Below, piece after piece: positions 9,158-17,383 of a stretch of DNA of 44,444 bases; position 1 is the stretch's first letter; each line of letters starts with the position of its first letter. A program made the position numbers and the translations under genes. This DNA comes from DATIUV01 sp049322755 (GTDB taxonomy: Bacteria; Pseudomonadota; Gammaproteobacteria; Burkholderiales; UBA6910), in contig JBMOQX010000056.1 of assembly GCA_049322755.1 (NCBI GenBank), positions 1 to 44,444 on the forward strand, in the 5' to 3' direction. A model generated the notes under the pieces. That model ran no database searches, was not told the origin of the DNA, and was given only the letters and a program-made list of their open reading frames with translations.

Positions 9158-9934
9158 TCAGCTCTTGAGGAAGATGTCGCGGTAGGACGCGTACAGCGAG
9201 CCCGTGAACACCGGGCCCAGCACCAGCCAGCCCAGCATCGCGGGAATGCTGGCGAGGATCGCCAGCAGCATCCCGATCAGGCCGTAGACCAGGAACGCGG
9301 GAATGTTGCGCAGGCAGCCGGAGAAGCTCTGCTTCATCGCCGCCAGCGGGCCGAACTCGTGGAACACCACCAGCGCCGGCGCGAACCACACCGCCATCAC
9401 CAGCGGGATGCTCAGCGCCACCACGATCAGCACCACCAGCAGGAAGCCGAGCGGCTCGCGGGCGCTGTCCGCCGCGGCCTCGCCGCCGACGAAATAGCCG
9501 ACCCCGAACACCACCGCGGCGATGAAGCCCAAGGCCACCAGGCCGGCGAGGTAGAGCAGGCCCACCAGCAGCAGCGGCTTGGCGTGACTGCGGAAGCCCT
9601 CGAACAGGTAGCCGAACTCCAGCTCGTCGCCGCGCGCCAGCGCCCGGCAGCCCAGCAGCAGGCCGCCGGTGAACACCGGCACCACCAGGCTGGAGAGCAT
9701 GTCCATGTAGGGCACCAGGCCGATGGCGATCAGGATCAGCGCCATGACGAAGATGATCAGCACCCAGGTGCCGGGGCTTTCGCGGAACAGGGCGTAGCCT
9801 TCCTTGATCCAGGCCCAGCCGCGACCGGCGGCGACGCTCTGGCCGCCCTCGATCAGCGTGCCGTCGTCCCCGGCGGGAACGGCGTCGGCCACCCGTGCCG
9901 ACGGCGCCGCGTAGGGATTGTTCTGCTTCGGCAT
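9158..9934 (-). CDS. BPSS1780 family membrane protein
   Basis: A 258-residue membrane protein beginning MPKQNNPYAAPSARVAD, the polar N-terminal tail usual for this family, followed by GWAWIKEGYALFRESPGTW and about six hydrophobic segments. Start ATG 9932-9934 was preferred over the in-frame ATG at 9964 because a strong AGGGGG ribosome site lies 4-9 nt before it. It is the first gene of the minus-strand cluster running to 2439. Function unknown; the family is mostly seen in Betaproteobacteria, which supports that placement. Confidence 0.82.
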   Translation of the reverse strand: MPKQNNPYAAPSARVADAVPAGDDGTLIEGGQSVAAGRGWAWIKEGYALFRESPGTWVLIIFVMALILIAIGLVPYMDMLSSLVVPVFTGGLLLGCRALARGDELEFGYLFEGFRSHAKPLLLVGLLYLAGLVALGFIAAVVFGVGYFVGGEAAADSAREPLGFLLVVLIVVALSIPLVMAVWFAPALVVFHEFGPLAAMKQSFSGCLRNIPAFLVYGLIGMLLAILASIPAMLGWLVLGPVFTGSLYASYRDIFLKS

Positions 9935-10072
9935 GATTCCCCCTGTCCGTGATGGATGCGTCATCCTAGGTCATCGCCGTGACGGCCACAATCGCGGGGC
10001 GCCGGCAGCGGAACGAACGGCGCGCCGGCACCGCCGAATGGCGCCGGACGCGGAGGAATCGCCAAGAATGCT

Positions 10073-11083
10073 TTACGCGGCTTCGGCCAGCAGCCGCACG
10101 TAGCCGTGCCGCGCCTCGATCTGGCGGCCCAGCAGTTTCACCAGGGCGTAGACGGCGTCGATGGTGGGTGTCGGCACCCCCACCAGGCCGCCCAACTCGA
10201 TGACGGTGCCCACCAGCGCGTCGGCCTCCAGCGTGCGGCCGTGCTCGATGTCCTGGAGCATCGAGGTCTTGTGGGCGCCGACTTTCTCGGCGCCTTCGAT
10301 GCGCTTCTCCACCGGGAGCCGGAAGGTGATCCCCAGGCGCTCCGCCACCTGCTGCGCCTCGCGCATCATGCGCGCCGCCAGCTCGCGGGTGAGCGGGTAG
10401 CGGCAGATGTCGGCGAGGGTGGCGTGGGTGAGCGCGCTGATGGGATTGAACGACAGGTTGCCCCAGGCCTTGAGCCAGATCTCGGCGCGGATGTCGGTGA
10501 GCACGGGGGACTTGAAGCCGGCGCGCTGGAACAGCGCCGACACGGCGGCGACGCGCTCGCTCTCGGACCCGTCCGGCTCGCCCACCGGGAAGCGGTCGCC
10601 TTCCACCAGGCGCACTTCCCCCGGCGCCACCACCTCGGCACCGGGATAGGCGATCGCGCCGATGACGCGCGCCGGGTCGAGGTGGCGCGCGATGACGCCG
10701 CCGGGATCCGCCATCTCCAGCGTCCTGCCCTCGAACTCGCCGCCATGGCGGTGGAAGTACCACCACGGCAGGCCGTTCTGGATCGTCACCACGACGCTCT
10801 TCGGGCCCAGCAGGGCCGGCAGCTGCGGCGCCACGCCGGTGATCTGGTGCGCCTTGAGCGCCAGCACGACGACACCCGGCTGTCCGGCGTCCTTGAAGCT
10901 GGCGGCGGCGCGCACCGCCGCGGTTTCCACCCTGCCGTCGGGAAGATGCAGGCGCAGGCCGTGCTTCCGGATGGCGGCCAGATGCGCGCCCCGGTCCACC
11001 ACCGTGACGTCGATCCCGGCCAGCGCCATCCGGGCGGCGATCAGTCCGCCGATGGCGCCCGCCCCCACTACGCATACGTTCAT
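10073..11083 (-). CDS. 2-dehydropantoate 2-reductase family oxidoreductase
   Basis: A 336-residue ApbA/PanE-type protein. The N-terminal Rossmann motif is VVGAGAIGGLIAARMALAG; the C-terminal helical domain contains EIWLKAWGNLSFNPISALTHATL with the conserved catalytic Lys and Asn. Enzymes of this fold reduce ketopantoate with NADPH, but many paralogues act on other 2-keto acids. Start ATG 11081-11083 was chosen over an upstream frame to 11161 because the Rossmann motif starts there and GGAGGA lies just upstream. It is divergent from the FAH-family gene, which suggests a catabolic rather than coenzyme A role. Confidence 0.85.
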   Translation of the reverse strand: MNVCVVGAGAIGGLIAARMALAGIDVTVVDRGAHLAAIRKHGLRLHLPDGRVETAAVRAAASFKDAGQPGVVVLALKAHQITGVAPQLPALLGPKSVVVTIQNGLPWWYFHRHGGEFEGRTLEMADPGGVIARHLDPARVIGAIAYPGAEVVAPGEVRLVEGDRFPVGEPDGSESERVAAVSALFQRAGFKSPVLTDIRAEIWLKAWGNLSFNPISALTHATLADICRYPLTRELAARMMREAQQVAERLGITFRLPVEKRIEGAEKVGAHKTSMLQDIEHGRTLEADALVGTVIELGGLVGVPTPTIDAVYALVKLLGRQIEARHGYVRLLAEAA

Positions 11084-11110
11084 GTCGTCCTCCGCGTCTT
11101 GTCGTTGTTG

Positions 11111-11155
11111 GCTGGATGCCGCACCGCAGCGCGCCGCGCCGCGGTGCGGCATCCA
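11111..11155. promoter_or_regulatory. Perfect 16-bp inverted repeat between divergent genes
   Basis: CTGGATGCCGCACCGC (11111-11126) is exactly complementary to 11140-11155, with a 13-nt GC-rich loop. It lies 28 nt upstream of the ketopantoate-reductase-like start. It could be a regulator-binding dyad or an RNA stem in the 5' leader; no U-tract follows. Confidence 0.55.
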
Positions 11156-11243
11156 GTGCATTGGACTGCGCTTCCGCCGGAAAATTACCGCCGGTGCCGC
11201 CCAGTTTCACCATACGGGAAGAGCAGCGCCGCCCGCCGCTCGT

Positions 11244-11272
11244 TTGACAGCACGGCAGCGCGCTCCTACCCT
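11244..11272 (+). promoter_or_regulatory. Sigma-70-type promoter for the FAH-family gene
   Basis: TTGACA (11244-11249), 17-nt spacer, TACCCT (11267-11272). Transcription would start near 11280, followed by an AAGGAG ribosome site at 11298-11303 and the ATG at 11312. The -35 is a perfect consensus; the -10 is weak. Confidence 0.55.
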
Positions 11273-11311
11273 CGCCATTCCAGCGAATTCCCGCCACAAG
11301 GAGATAAACCC

Positions 11312-12082
11312 ATGACCCAATGGGTGCGGTTCCAGATCGGCTCGCGCGTCGGCTTCGGCACGCTGGCGGAAGACGACACCATCACCGTCTACGAGGGCGA
11401 CCTGTTCCACGACCCCGAGCCGACGGGCGAAACCGAGGACGCCGCCGCGGTGAAGCTGCTTCCGCCGTGCGTGCCGTCGAAGATGGTGGCGCTGTGGAAC
11501 AACTTCCATCAGCTGGCGGCCAAGCTCAACGTGCCCGAGCCGCCCGAGCCGCTCTACCTGCTGAAGGCGAACAATTCCTTCGCCGCCCACGGCGACGTGA
11601 TCCGCAAGCCCAAATCCCACGACGGCAAGATCGTGTTCGAGGGCGAGCTGGGCGTGGTGATCGGCAAGCGCGTCTCCGGCTGCACGCGCGACGAGGCGCC
11701 GAACTACATCTTCGGCTACACCTGCGTGAACGACGTCACCGCCGGCGAGCTGATCCAGAAGGACCCCACGTTCGCGCAGTGGGTGCGCGCCAAGGGCTTC
11801 GACACCTTCGGCCCGTTCGGTCCGGCCATCGTCGCCGGCGTCGATCCCTACGCGCTCACGGTGAAGACCATCCTCAACGGCCAGGAGCGCCAGAACTACC
11901 CGGTGGCGGACATGATCTTCGGCCCCTACGAGCTGGTGTCGCTGATCTCGCGCGACATGACGCTGGAGCCGGGCGACATCATCACCTGCGGCACCTCGGT
12001 GGGCGTCGGCTCGATGAAGCCGGGCAGCACGGTGGAGGTGCTGATCGACGGCGTCGGCCACCTCGTGAACGTCTTCGAGTAG
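11312..12082 (+). CDS. Fumarylacetoacetate hydrolase (FAH) family protein
   Basis: A 256-residue protein whose C-terminal two thirds is an FAH domain. Metal-ligand motifs are visible as FEGELGVVIGK (two Glu) and FGYTCVNDVTA (Asp), with DTFGPFGPAIV and LISRDMTLEPGDIITCGTSVGVG downstream. The family includes acylpyruvate hydrolases, HHDD isomerase/decarboxylases and oxaloacetate tautomerases; the substrate cannot be set from sequence. AAGGAG at 11298-11303 supports the start. Divergent from a ketoacid-reductase-like gene. Confidence 0.9.
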   Translation: MTQWVRFQIGSRVGFGTLAEDDTITVYEGDLFHDPEPTGETEDAAAVKLLPPCVPSKMVALWNNFHQLAAKLNVPEPPEPLYLLKANNSFAAHGDVIRKPKSHDGKIVFEGELGVVIGKRVSGCTRDEAPNYIFGYTCVNDVTAGELIQKDPTFAQWVRAKGFDTFGPFGPAIVAGVDPYALTVKTILNGQERQNYPVADMIFGPYELVSLISRDMTLEPGDIITCGTSVGVGSMKPGSTVEVLIDGVGHLVNVFE

Positions 12083-12199
12083 CCGTGCCGCGGCCGGTCC
12101 CCGCGCCCACGGTGGTGCCGGCGGTAGGCACCGGGCCCAAGCGCATCGAGGATTCTCCTCGAACGGGAGAAGGGAAACGGAACGGCCTTCCTCCAACCG

Positions 12200-13492
12200 C
12201 TACCCCTTGCCGTTCGCCATCGCCGCGCCCTCCGGCGTGCGCCGCAGCTTCAACGACATCCACGGGCCCAGCACGGCACCCATCGCCAGGCTGGTCCAGG
12301 CCAGGCCCCACGCCACGCGCCCCGGCTCGCCGCCGGCCGGTGTGCCGAAGTCCAGCACCAGCCCGAACACCCACGGCGCGACGGCGGCCATGCCGAAGCC
12401 CAGCACCGAGCGCACCGCGTACGCCGGCCCGATGAGCCGGTGCGGCACCAGTTCGGTGAGCGCGGTGGAGTACACCGATGAATCGCCGATGGCGGTGATG
12501 TTGTAGACAATGGCGATCACGGTGAGCAGCCACAGCGGCGCCGCCATCAGCCAGCCGAACGCCAGTGAAAACACCAGGCTGGCGAGCCCCATGCCCAGCA
12601 TCACCGCGGTGCGGCCGTAGCGGTCGGAAAGCGCGCCGCCGCTGAGGCTGCCGATGGTGCCCACCAGGTGGGCGACGCCCGCCAGCGCGACCCCGAAGCC
12701 GACCGCGCCGGCGCCCGCGCTGCCGTTGACGGCGGCCGACGCAGCCAGGAACGCGGGCAGCCACGCCCACATCCCGAGCAGCTCGTAGCAGTGGAATGAA
12801 TAGGCCAGGATCGCGAGCCGCGCCGGCCGGTTGCGCCAGACCGCGCGGATCGAGCCCCCGGCCGCCTCCCCCGGCGCCGGCGGGCTCACCAGGTTGGGCG
12901 TGCCGCGCAGCACCCAGTGGGCCAGCACCGCGCCCGCCAGGGTGGCCAGCGCCGCCCCGAGCAGCGCGGCGCGCCAGCCGGCCAGGGGGCTGACGGCGCC
13001 GGCGCCCAGCAGCGCGATGGCGTAGCCGGTGGAAGCCGCCGCCAGGTAGAACCCCATGGCGCGGCCGCGGCGCCCGGGCTCGAAACGCTCGGCGATGAGC
13101 GCGAGTCCCGGCGTATAGGAACCGCCCGAGCAGATCGCCGTGAGCCCGTAGAGCAGCAGCGCCGACCAGAAGCCGTCGGCGAACAGCGCGAACAGCAACG
13201 CGGAGGCGCACGCGGCGTAGCTCATGCCGAGGAAGACGGCCTTGGCGCCGTAGCGCTCGGAGAGCCGGCCGGCGACGAACAGCGACACCACGTAGCCGCC
13301 GTGCCACGCCGACTGCACCAGCCCCGCCTCGGCCGCCGACATGCCCCAGGCGTCCTTGACCAGCGGCAGCACCGCGGAGTAGACGGTGAAGATGAGGGAG
13401 AACGCGAGGCGGCTCAGGCACAGCCAGGCGAGCCAGCGCGCGTCGCCCATCGGGGGTGCGGAGCCCGGCGTCGCCGGGGCGGTCGAAGGCAT
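12200..13492 (-). CDS. MFS transporter
   Basis: A 430-residue major facilitator protein with 12 predicted membrane helices. The loop 2-3 motif appears as GRLSERYGAKAVFLG, and the equivalent in the second half as GGALSDRYGRTAVMLG. N- and C-halves are joined by a soluble loop (NLVSPPAPGEAAGG). Substrate unknown; position next to malonyl-CoA decarboxylase and an FAH-family gene allows an organic acid, but this is a guess. Converges with the FAH gene across 117 nt that contain only a short GGTGCC/GGCACC stem. Start ATG 13490-13492. Confidence 0.88.
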   Translation of the reverse strand: MPSTAPATPGSAPPMGDARWLAWLCLSRLAFSLIFTVYSAVLPLVKDAWGMSAAEAGLVQSAWHGGYVVSLFVAGRLSERYGAKAVFLGMSYAACASALLFALFADGFWSALLLYGLTAICSGGSYTPGLALIAERFEPGRRGRAMGFYLAAASTGYAIALLGAGAVSPLAGWRAALLGAALATLAGAVLAHWVLRGTPNLVSPPAPGEAAGGSIRAVWRNRPARLAILAYSFHCYELLGMWAWLPAFLAASAAVNGSAGAGAVGFGVALAGVAHLVGTIGSLSGGALSDRYGRTAVMLGMGLASLVFSLAFGWLMAAPLWLLTVIAIVYNITAIGDSSVYSTALTELVPHRLIGPAYAVRSVLGFGMAAVAPWVFGLVLDFGTPAGGEPGRVAWGLAWTSLAMGAVLGPWMSLKLRRTPEGAAMANGKG

Positions 13493-13563
13493 GGGGCGTC
13501 ACTGTAACGGCAGCGCAACGGCCGGGCAATGCGCATCGGGTGGCCCGGCGCCGCGGGCGCTTA

Positions 13564-13569
13564 TATACT
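13564..13569 (+). promoter_or_regulatory. Possible -10 element for malonyl-CoA decarboxylase
   Basis: TATACT, one mismatch from TATAAT, in an otherwise GC-rich gap and 26 nt before the GTG start. No good -35 is seen at 16-18 nt upstream (TGGCCC). Confidence 0.35.
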
Positions 13570-13594
13570 CGAGCCGTCCCCCCGGAGTCCTCCC

Positions 13595-14905
13595 GTGTTC
13601 GAGAACCTGCAGAACCGCGCCGCCCTCATCGCCCGCGACGGCCTCAAGGTCCGCCGCCTGGTGACGGCGTGCCACAAGCTGCTCTCGGAGCGCGGCGAAG
13701 CGGCCGGCGTGTCGCTCGCCAAGGAAACGCTGGAGCACTACCAGACCCTGGACAAGAAGGAGCAGGTGCGCTTCTTCCTGGCGCTGGCCGAGGAGTTCTC
13801 CCCGGACCCGAAGAGGGTGCAGCTCGCGGCCCAGGCCTACGCCGAGAACCCGTCGGCGGAAAACCTCGCGGCGCTGAACCAGGTGGTGGAGCCGCCGCGG
13901 CAGGAGGTTTTCCGGCGGCTCAACCGCGCCCCCGGCGGCACCGGCGCGATCGTGCGCCTGCGCGAACGTCTGCTGGACCAGCTGCGCGACTATCCGCAGC
14001 TGCGCTCGGTGGACTGGGACCTGCACCACCTGCTCTCGTCGTGGTTCAACCCCGGTTTTCTCACCATCGTGCAGGTGGACTGGCACACGCCGGCGTTCCT
14101 GCTGGAGAAGATCATCAAGCACGAGGCGGTGCACGAGATCCAGGGCTGGAACGACCTGCACCGCCGTCTGGAGGCGGACCGGCGCTGTTTCGCCTTCTTC
14201 CACCCGGCGCTGCCGGAGGAGCCGCTGATCTTCGTCGAGGTGGCGCTGGTGGACGACATGCCGGACCAGGTGGCGCCGCTGCTGCGAATCGACGCCGCCT
14301 CGGGGGAGCCGCGCAAGGCCTCCACCGCGGTGTTCTACTCCATCAGCAACTGCCAGCCGGGGCTGCGCCGCGTCTCGCTCGGCAACTTCCTCATCAAGCA
14401 GGTGGCGGACCTGTTGAGCGCGGAGTTTCCCAAGCTCAGGCACTTCTGCACGCTCTCGCCGATCCCCGGCTTCAGCGCCTGGCTCGCACGCCAGATCAAG
14501 GAAGACGACAAGCGCGGTGAGAAGTTCGACGCCGCTCTGAAGAAGGTGGCGAGCGCCCTCGGCCCCGATCCGGCGAAGGTGGCGAGCGACCCCAAGGCCG
14601 CGCCGGAGAAGCTGGCGCCGCTGAAGGAACCGCTCACGGCGCTGTGCGCCACGTATCTCGTCAACGACGGCAGGGCCGACGCCTTCACCCGCGACCCGGT
14701 GGCGCGCTTCCACCTGAGCAACGGCGCGCGCATGGAGCGCATCAATTTCCTGGCCGACGAATCCCGCAACGGCCTGCGCCAGTCGCTGGGGCTGATGGTC
14801 AACTACGTGTATGAGCGGCGCAGCATCGAGGCCAACCACGAGCAGTTCGTCCAGCGCCAGGTGGTGGCCTCGCGCGCCGTGCGCGGACTGCTGCTGACGA
14901 AGTAA
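13595..14905 (+). CDS. Malonyl-CoA decarboxylase
   Basis: A 436-residue protein of the single-chain malonyl-CoA decarboxylase family (malonyl-CoA to acetyl-CoA and CO2). An N-terminal helical region (residues 1-130) is followed by the GNAT-like catalytic domain: KIIKHEAVHEIQGWNDLHRRL, RCFAFFHPALPEEPLIFVEVAL, VFYSISNCQPGLRRVSLGNFLIKQV and FCTLSPIPGFSAWL are characteristic, and DPVARFHLSNGARMERINFLAD is the C-terminal signature. Start GTG 13595 is preferred to ATG 13529 because GGAG lies at 13584-13587 and the conserved part begins soon after. No malonyl-CoA synthetase is adjacent, so it may regulate malonyl-CoA rather than degrade malonate. Confidence 0.93.
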   Translation: MFENLQNRAALIARDGLKVRRLVTACHKLLSERGEAAGVSLAKETLEHYQTLDKKEQVRFFLALAEEFSPDPKRVQLAAQAYAENPSAENLAALNQVVEPPRQEVFRRLNRAPGGTGAIVRLRERLLDQLRDYPQLRSVDWDLHHLLSSWFNPGFLTIVQVDWHTPAFLLEKIIKHEAVHEIQGWNDLHRRLEADRRCFAFFHPALPEEPLIFVEVALVDDMPDQVAPLLRIDAASGEPRKASTAVFYSISNCQPGLRRVSLGNFLIKQVADLLSAEFPKLRHFCTLSPIPGFSAWLARQIKEDDKRGEKFDAALKKVASALGPDPAKVASDPKAAPEKLAPLKEPLTALCATYLVNDGRADAFTRDPVARFHLSNGARMERINFLADESRNGLRQSLGLMVNYVYERRSIEANHEQFVQRQVVASRAVRGLLLTK

Positions 14906-14969
14906 GTTGCTCGGGGGAAGCGCGCGGGTCCGCGAAATCGCGCATTCAGCAACCGACGGGAGCATCGAC

Positions 14970-15180
14970 ATGGCGTTTCAGGCCGAACCGGGCGTCATCC
15001 GCTGGAAGATGCATTTTCGCTCGCCGCCGGCGGCAGTGTTCGCGGCGCTCGCCACTGACGCGGGCCGGGCGACGTTCTGGGCCGAGTCTGCCGTGGAGAC
15101 CGACGGCAGCATCGAGTTTCGCATCCTCAATTACGCGCCTTTCACCGGCCGGGTGCTGGAGCGCGAACCGCCGCGGCGGT
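14970..15180 (+). CDS. SRPBCC (START/Bet v1-like) domain protein, cut by assembly gap
   Basis: About 70 residues are readable from ATG 14970-14972 before the N run. The sequence GVIRWKMHFRSPPAAVFAALATDAGRATFWAESAV... and FRILNYAPFTGRVLEREPPRR is typical of the N-terminal half of SRPBCC ligand-binding/AHSA1-like proteins (usual length 140-170). The frame cannot be followed across the gap, and nothing recognisable as the C-terminal half is seen in the 108 nt after it. The gene is incomplete in the assembly, not necessarily broken in the genome. Confidence 0.75.
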
Positions 15181-15190
15181 NNNNNNNNNN
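15181..15190. other. Assembly gap (10 N)
   Basis: Ten unknown bases; the true size is uncertain because round-number N runs often stand for unknown distance. The flank at 15199-15238 is strongly self-complementary (GGTGGGCGCCCACC palindrome at 15206-15219), which would explain sequencing drop-out. Confidence 0.98.
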
Positions 15191-15298
15191 TTCACCGGGC
15201 GGGGTGGTGGGCGCCCACCCGCTGGGGGGTGCCCCGCTGCCGTGAGCGTCCGTTCCGTTCGCACCCTCTTCCACCGTCGTTGCAAGGAGACCCCACCC

Positions 15299-15784
15299 AT
15301 GCCCAGCCGTTGGAACATCGCCGCGTGTGCGGCGCTCGCACTCTGCCTGCCGTCCGCCCGCGCCCAGTCCGGCGACGTGCCGCCAACGGACGCCGCCGCG
15401 CTGCTGAAGTGGCTGCAGGCGGGAAAGTACAAGAAGTGGCCGCGCGAATCGTCGCCGCACAAATCGCAGGGTCCGCACCCGGCTCAGGTCATCGCCTTTC
15501 TGAACCCCGCCCTCGATCGATCGATGGCCGCGAAGGCGCCAGCGCATCCGCAGGGAGCCGCGGCGGTGAAGGAGCTCTACGACGCCGCCGGCAAGCCGGC
15601 GGGCTGGGCCGTGTCGGTCAAGACCGCCGCCGACAGCGGCGGGGGCACGGGCTGGTACTGGTACGAAATCCTCGGCGCCACGGCGTCGGGCAACGTCGTG
15701 GCGAGCGCCAACGGCGTGCCGCTGTGCTTCGGCTGCCATTCGACCGGGCGCGATTTCGTGCTCATCCCGCATCCCCTGAAATAG
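15299..15784 (+). CDS. Cytochrome P460-like c-type haem protein
   Basis: A 161-residue exported protein. Signal peptide residues 1-22 (ends ARA-Q). One haem-binding CFGCH at residues 143-147 near the C-terminus. The pattern YKKWP, KSQGPH, VIAFLNPA, PQGAAAVKELYD, GWAVSVKT and GWYWYE resembles the cytochrome P460 family, monohaem periplasmic proteins that oxidise hydroxylamine or NO in ammonia and methane oxidisers, with many paralogues of unknown function. The Lys-haem crosslink of true P460 cannot be assigned from sequence. Start ATG 15299 has AAGGAGA at 15284-15290; the earlier ATG at 15242 lacks one. Confidence 0.78.
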   Translation: MPSRWNIAACAALALCLPSARAQSGDVPPTDAAALLKWLQAGKYKKWPRESSPHKSQGPHPAQVIAFLNPALDRSMAAKAPAHPQGAAAVKELYDAAGKPAGWAVSVKTAADSGGGTGWYWYEILGATASGNVVASANGVPLCFGCHSTGRDFVLIPHPLK

Positions 15785-15798
15785 GCGGCGCGGGAGCC

Positions 15799-16923
15799 AT
15801 GTCCCTGCACGATCGCTACGGCCTGACGCGCGTGATCAACGCGGCGGGCACCTTCACGCCGCTCGGCGTGTCGCGCTCGTCGAAAGCCGTGAGCGCCGCG
15901 GCCGCCGCGGCGCTGCGCGAGTTCTTCGTCATCGACGAGCTGCACGCGGTCGCGAGCGACGCGGTCGCGCGCCTGACGGGCGCGGAGGCCGCCGCGGTCG
16001 CCCACTGTGCGGCGGCGGGCATCACGCTGTCCGTCGCCGCGGCGATGGCGGGCGCCGATGCGGACAAGGTCGCGGCGCTGCCCGGAGCCGAGGGCATGCC
16101 GACGCGCGTCGTGCTGCCGGCCGGCCACGCCGTCAACTACGGCCATCCCATCGTCCAGGACGTGCGGCTCGCCGGCGCGGCGCCGGTGCTCGCCGGCACC
16201 GACGAAGCCTGCAGCACCGCGGACCTGGAGAAGGCGCTGGCGCACCCCGACACCGCCTGCCTGCTGCTGGTGTCCTCCCGGCTGGTGCGCGGCAACCCGG
16301 TGGACCTGACGGAGGCCGTCGCTGCCGCGCACCGCCGGGGCGTTCCCGCCATCATCGACGGCGCGGCCCAGGACCTGCGGATCCGGGAGCTGCTGGCGAC
16401 CCGCGCCGACCTCGTCGTCCTCAGCGCGCAGAAGTACCTGGCGTCGCCGACGGCGGGCCTGGTCGTCGGCCGCAAGGATCTGGTGGCTGCCGTCCGCGCC
16501 CACGAGAAGGGCATCGGCCGCGCGATGAAGGCCGCCAAGGAGGCGATCATCGGCGTGCTGGCCGCGCTGGAGGATCGCCAGCAGCTCGACCTCGACGCCT
16601 GGAGGCGGACCCAGGCGAACAAGGTGGCGCGCTTCGTCGAGGCGGCGGGCCGGCTCGCGGGCATCGCGGCCGAGGCAGTGCCGGATCCCGCCGGCATGCC
16701 CTTCCCTCGCGCGCGGCTCACCGTCGATCCGGCGCGCGCCGGCCTGGACGCCGCCGCGCTCGCCCGCGCGCTGCGCGACGGCACCCCGTCGATCCGGGTC
16801 ATGGAGCATGAAGTCGCCGCCGGGCGGCTCGTGCTGGAGCTGGTGCCGCTTCAGGACGCGGAAGTGGGGTTCGTCCTGGACCGCCTCGAGGGTGCGCTCG
16901 CTCCACAGGGGCGAGCCACGTGA
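15799..16923 (+). CDS. SelA-like PLP-dependent enzyme
   Basis: A 374-residue fold-type I PLP enzyme of the SelA-like group that includes D-glucosaminate-6-phosphate ammonia-lyase and L-seryl-tRNA(Sec) selenium transferase relatives. It starts RYGLTRVINAAGTFTPLG, has IIDGAAQD (PLP Asp) and VVLSAQKYLASPTAGLVVG with the Schiff-base Lys, and ends in a small C-terminal domain. It lacks the N-terminal tRNA-binding region of true SelA, so a catabolic lyase or racemase role is more likely. It begins 14 nt after the P460-like gene and probably shares its transcript. Confidence 0.82.
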   Translation: MSLHDRYGLTRVINAAGTFTPLGVSRSSKAVSAAAAAALREFFVIDELHAVASDAVARLTGAEAAAVAHCAAAGITLSVAAAMAGADADKVAALPGAEGMPTRVVLPAGHAVNYGHPIVQDVRLAGAAPVLAGTDEACSTADLEKALAHPDTACLLLVSSRLVRGNPVDLTEAVAAAHRRGVPAIIDGAAQDLRIRELLATRADLVVLSAQKYLASPTAGLVVGRKDLVAAVRAHEKGIGRAMKAAKEAIIGVLAALEDRQQLDLDAWRRTQANKVARFVEAAGRLAGIAAEAVPDPAGMPFPRARLTVDPARAGLDAAALARALRDGTPSIRVMEHEVAAGRLVLELVPLQDAEVGFVLDRLEGALAPQGRAT

Positions 16924-17036
16924 TCCCGTCCCGCGAACGCCGTGCCCGCGGAACGACGCCCTGAACCGCCACCGCGTTTCCCGCGCGCACCGGCACCGCC
17001 AAGGCCACGCGCTGCGCCAACCGCAAGGAGACCGCA

Positions 17037-17246
17037 ACGGAGTTCGCAAAGACCTTGAGCCGGTTCATCGCCACGGCGGTCGCCGAGATCGTCGGCTGCT
17101 ACCTGCCGTACCTCTGGCTCAAGCAAGGGCATTCGGCGTGGCTGCTCCTGCCGGCGACCGCCAGCCTCGCCGCCTTCGTCTGGCTGCTCACGCTGCGCCC
17201 GCGCGCGGCCGGGCGCGTTTACGCCGCGTACGGCGGAGTCTACGTA
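17037..17246 (+). pseudogene. ynfA: Truncated YnfA/UPF0060 membrane protein remnant
   Basis: About 70 codons match the first two thirds of YnfA: FIATAVAEIVGCYLPYLWLK, WLLLPATASLAAFVWLLTL and RPRAAGRVYAAYGGVYV, which in intact proteins (about 108 residues) is followed by two more helices. Here the similarity stops at 17246 and unrelated sequence follows. A well-placed AAGGAG at 17025-17030 lies 6 nt before an ACG codon at 17037 where an ATG would be expected; the first usable start is TTG 17055. Loss of the C-terminal half and of the start codon both indicate a decayed gene. Confidence 0.8.
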
Positions 17247-17383
17247 AACACGATGCCGCAATCTTGCAGCACGTACATGACGGGAGCAGAATCAGCGGAA
17301 AGCCTTTTATGGCACGTTGGAGCCGCCCTGCGTCGTCCCGCCCGACGCGGGCTGAGTCGGTCCCCGCCGGGGACGATGGCACC
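17247..17383. other. Intergenic DNA between ynfA remnant and glycosyltransferase
   Basis: Lower-G+C than its surroundings around 17247-17310. An in-frame upstream ATG for the glycosyltransferase lies at 17309 behind GGAAAG, but no promoter could be fixed. Confidence 0.35.

Noticed and set aside
12111..12132. Terminator between the FAH and MFS genes
   Set aside because: Only a 6-bp GGTGCC/GGCACC stem with no T-tract on either strand.
15799..16923. Genuine selenocysteine synthase (selA)
   Set aside because: Too short (374 versus about 460 residues), lacks the N-terminal domain, and no selB or selC is nearby.
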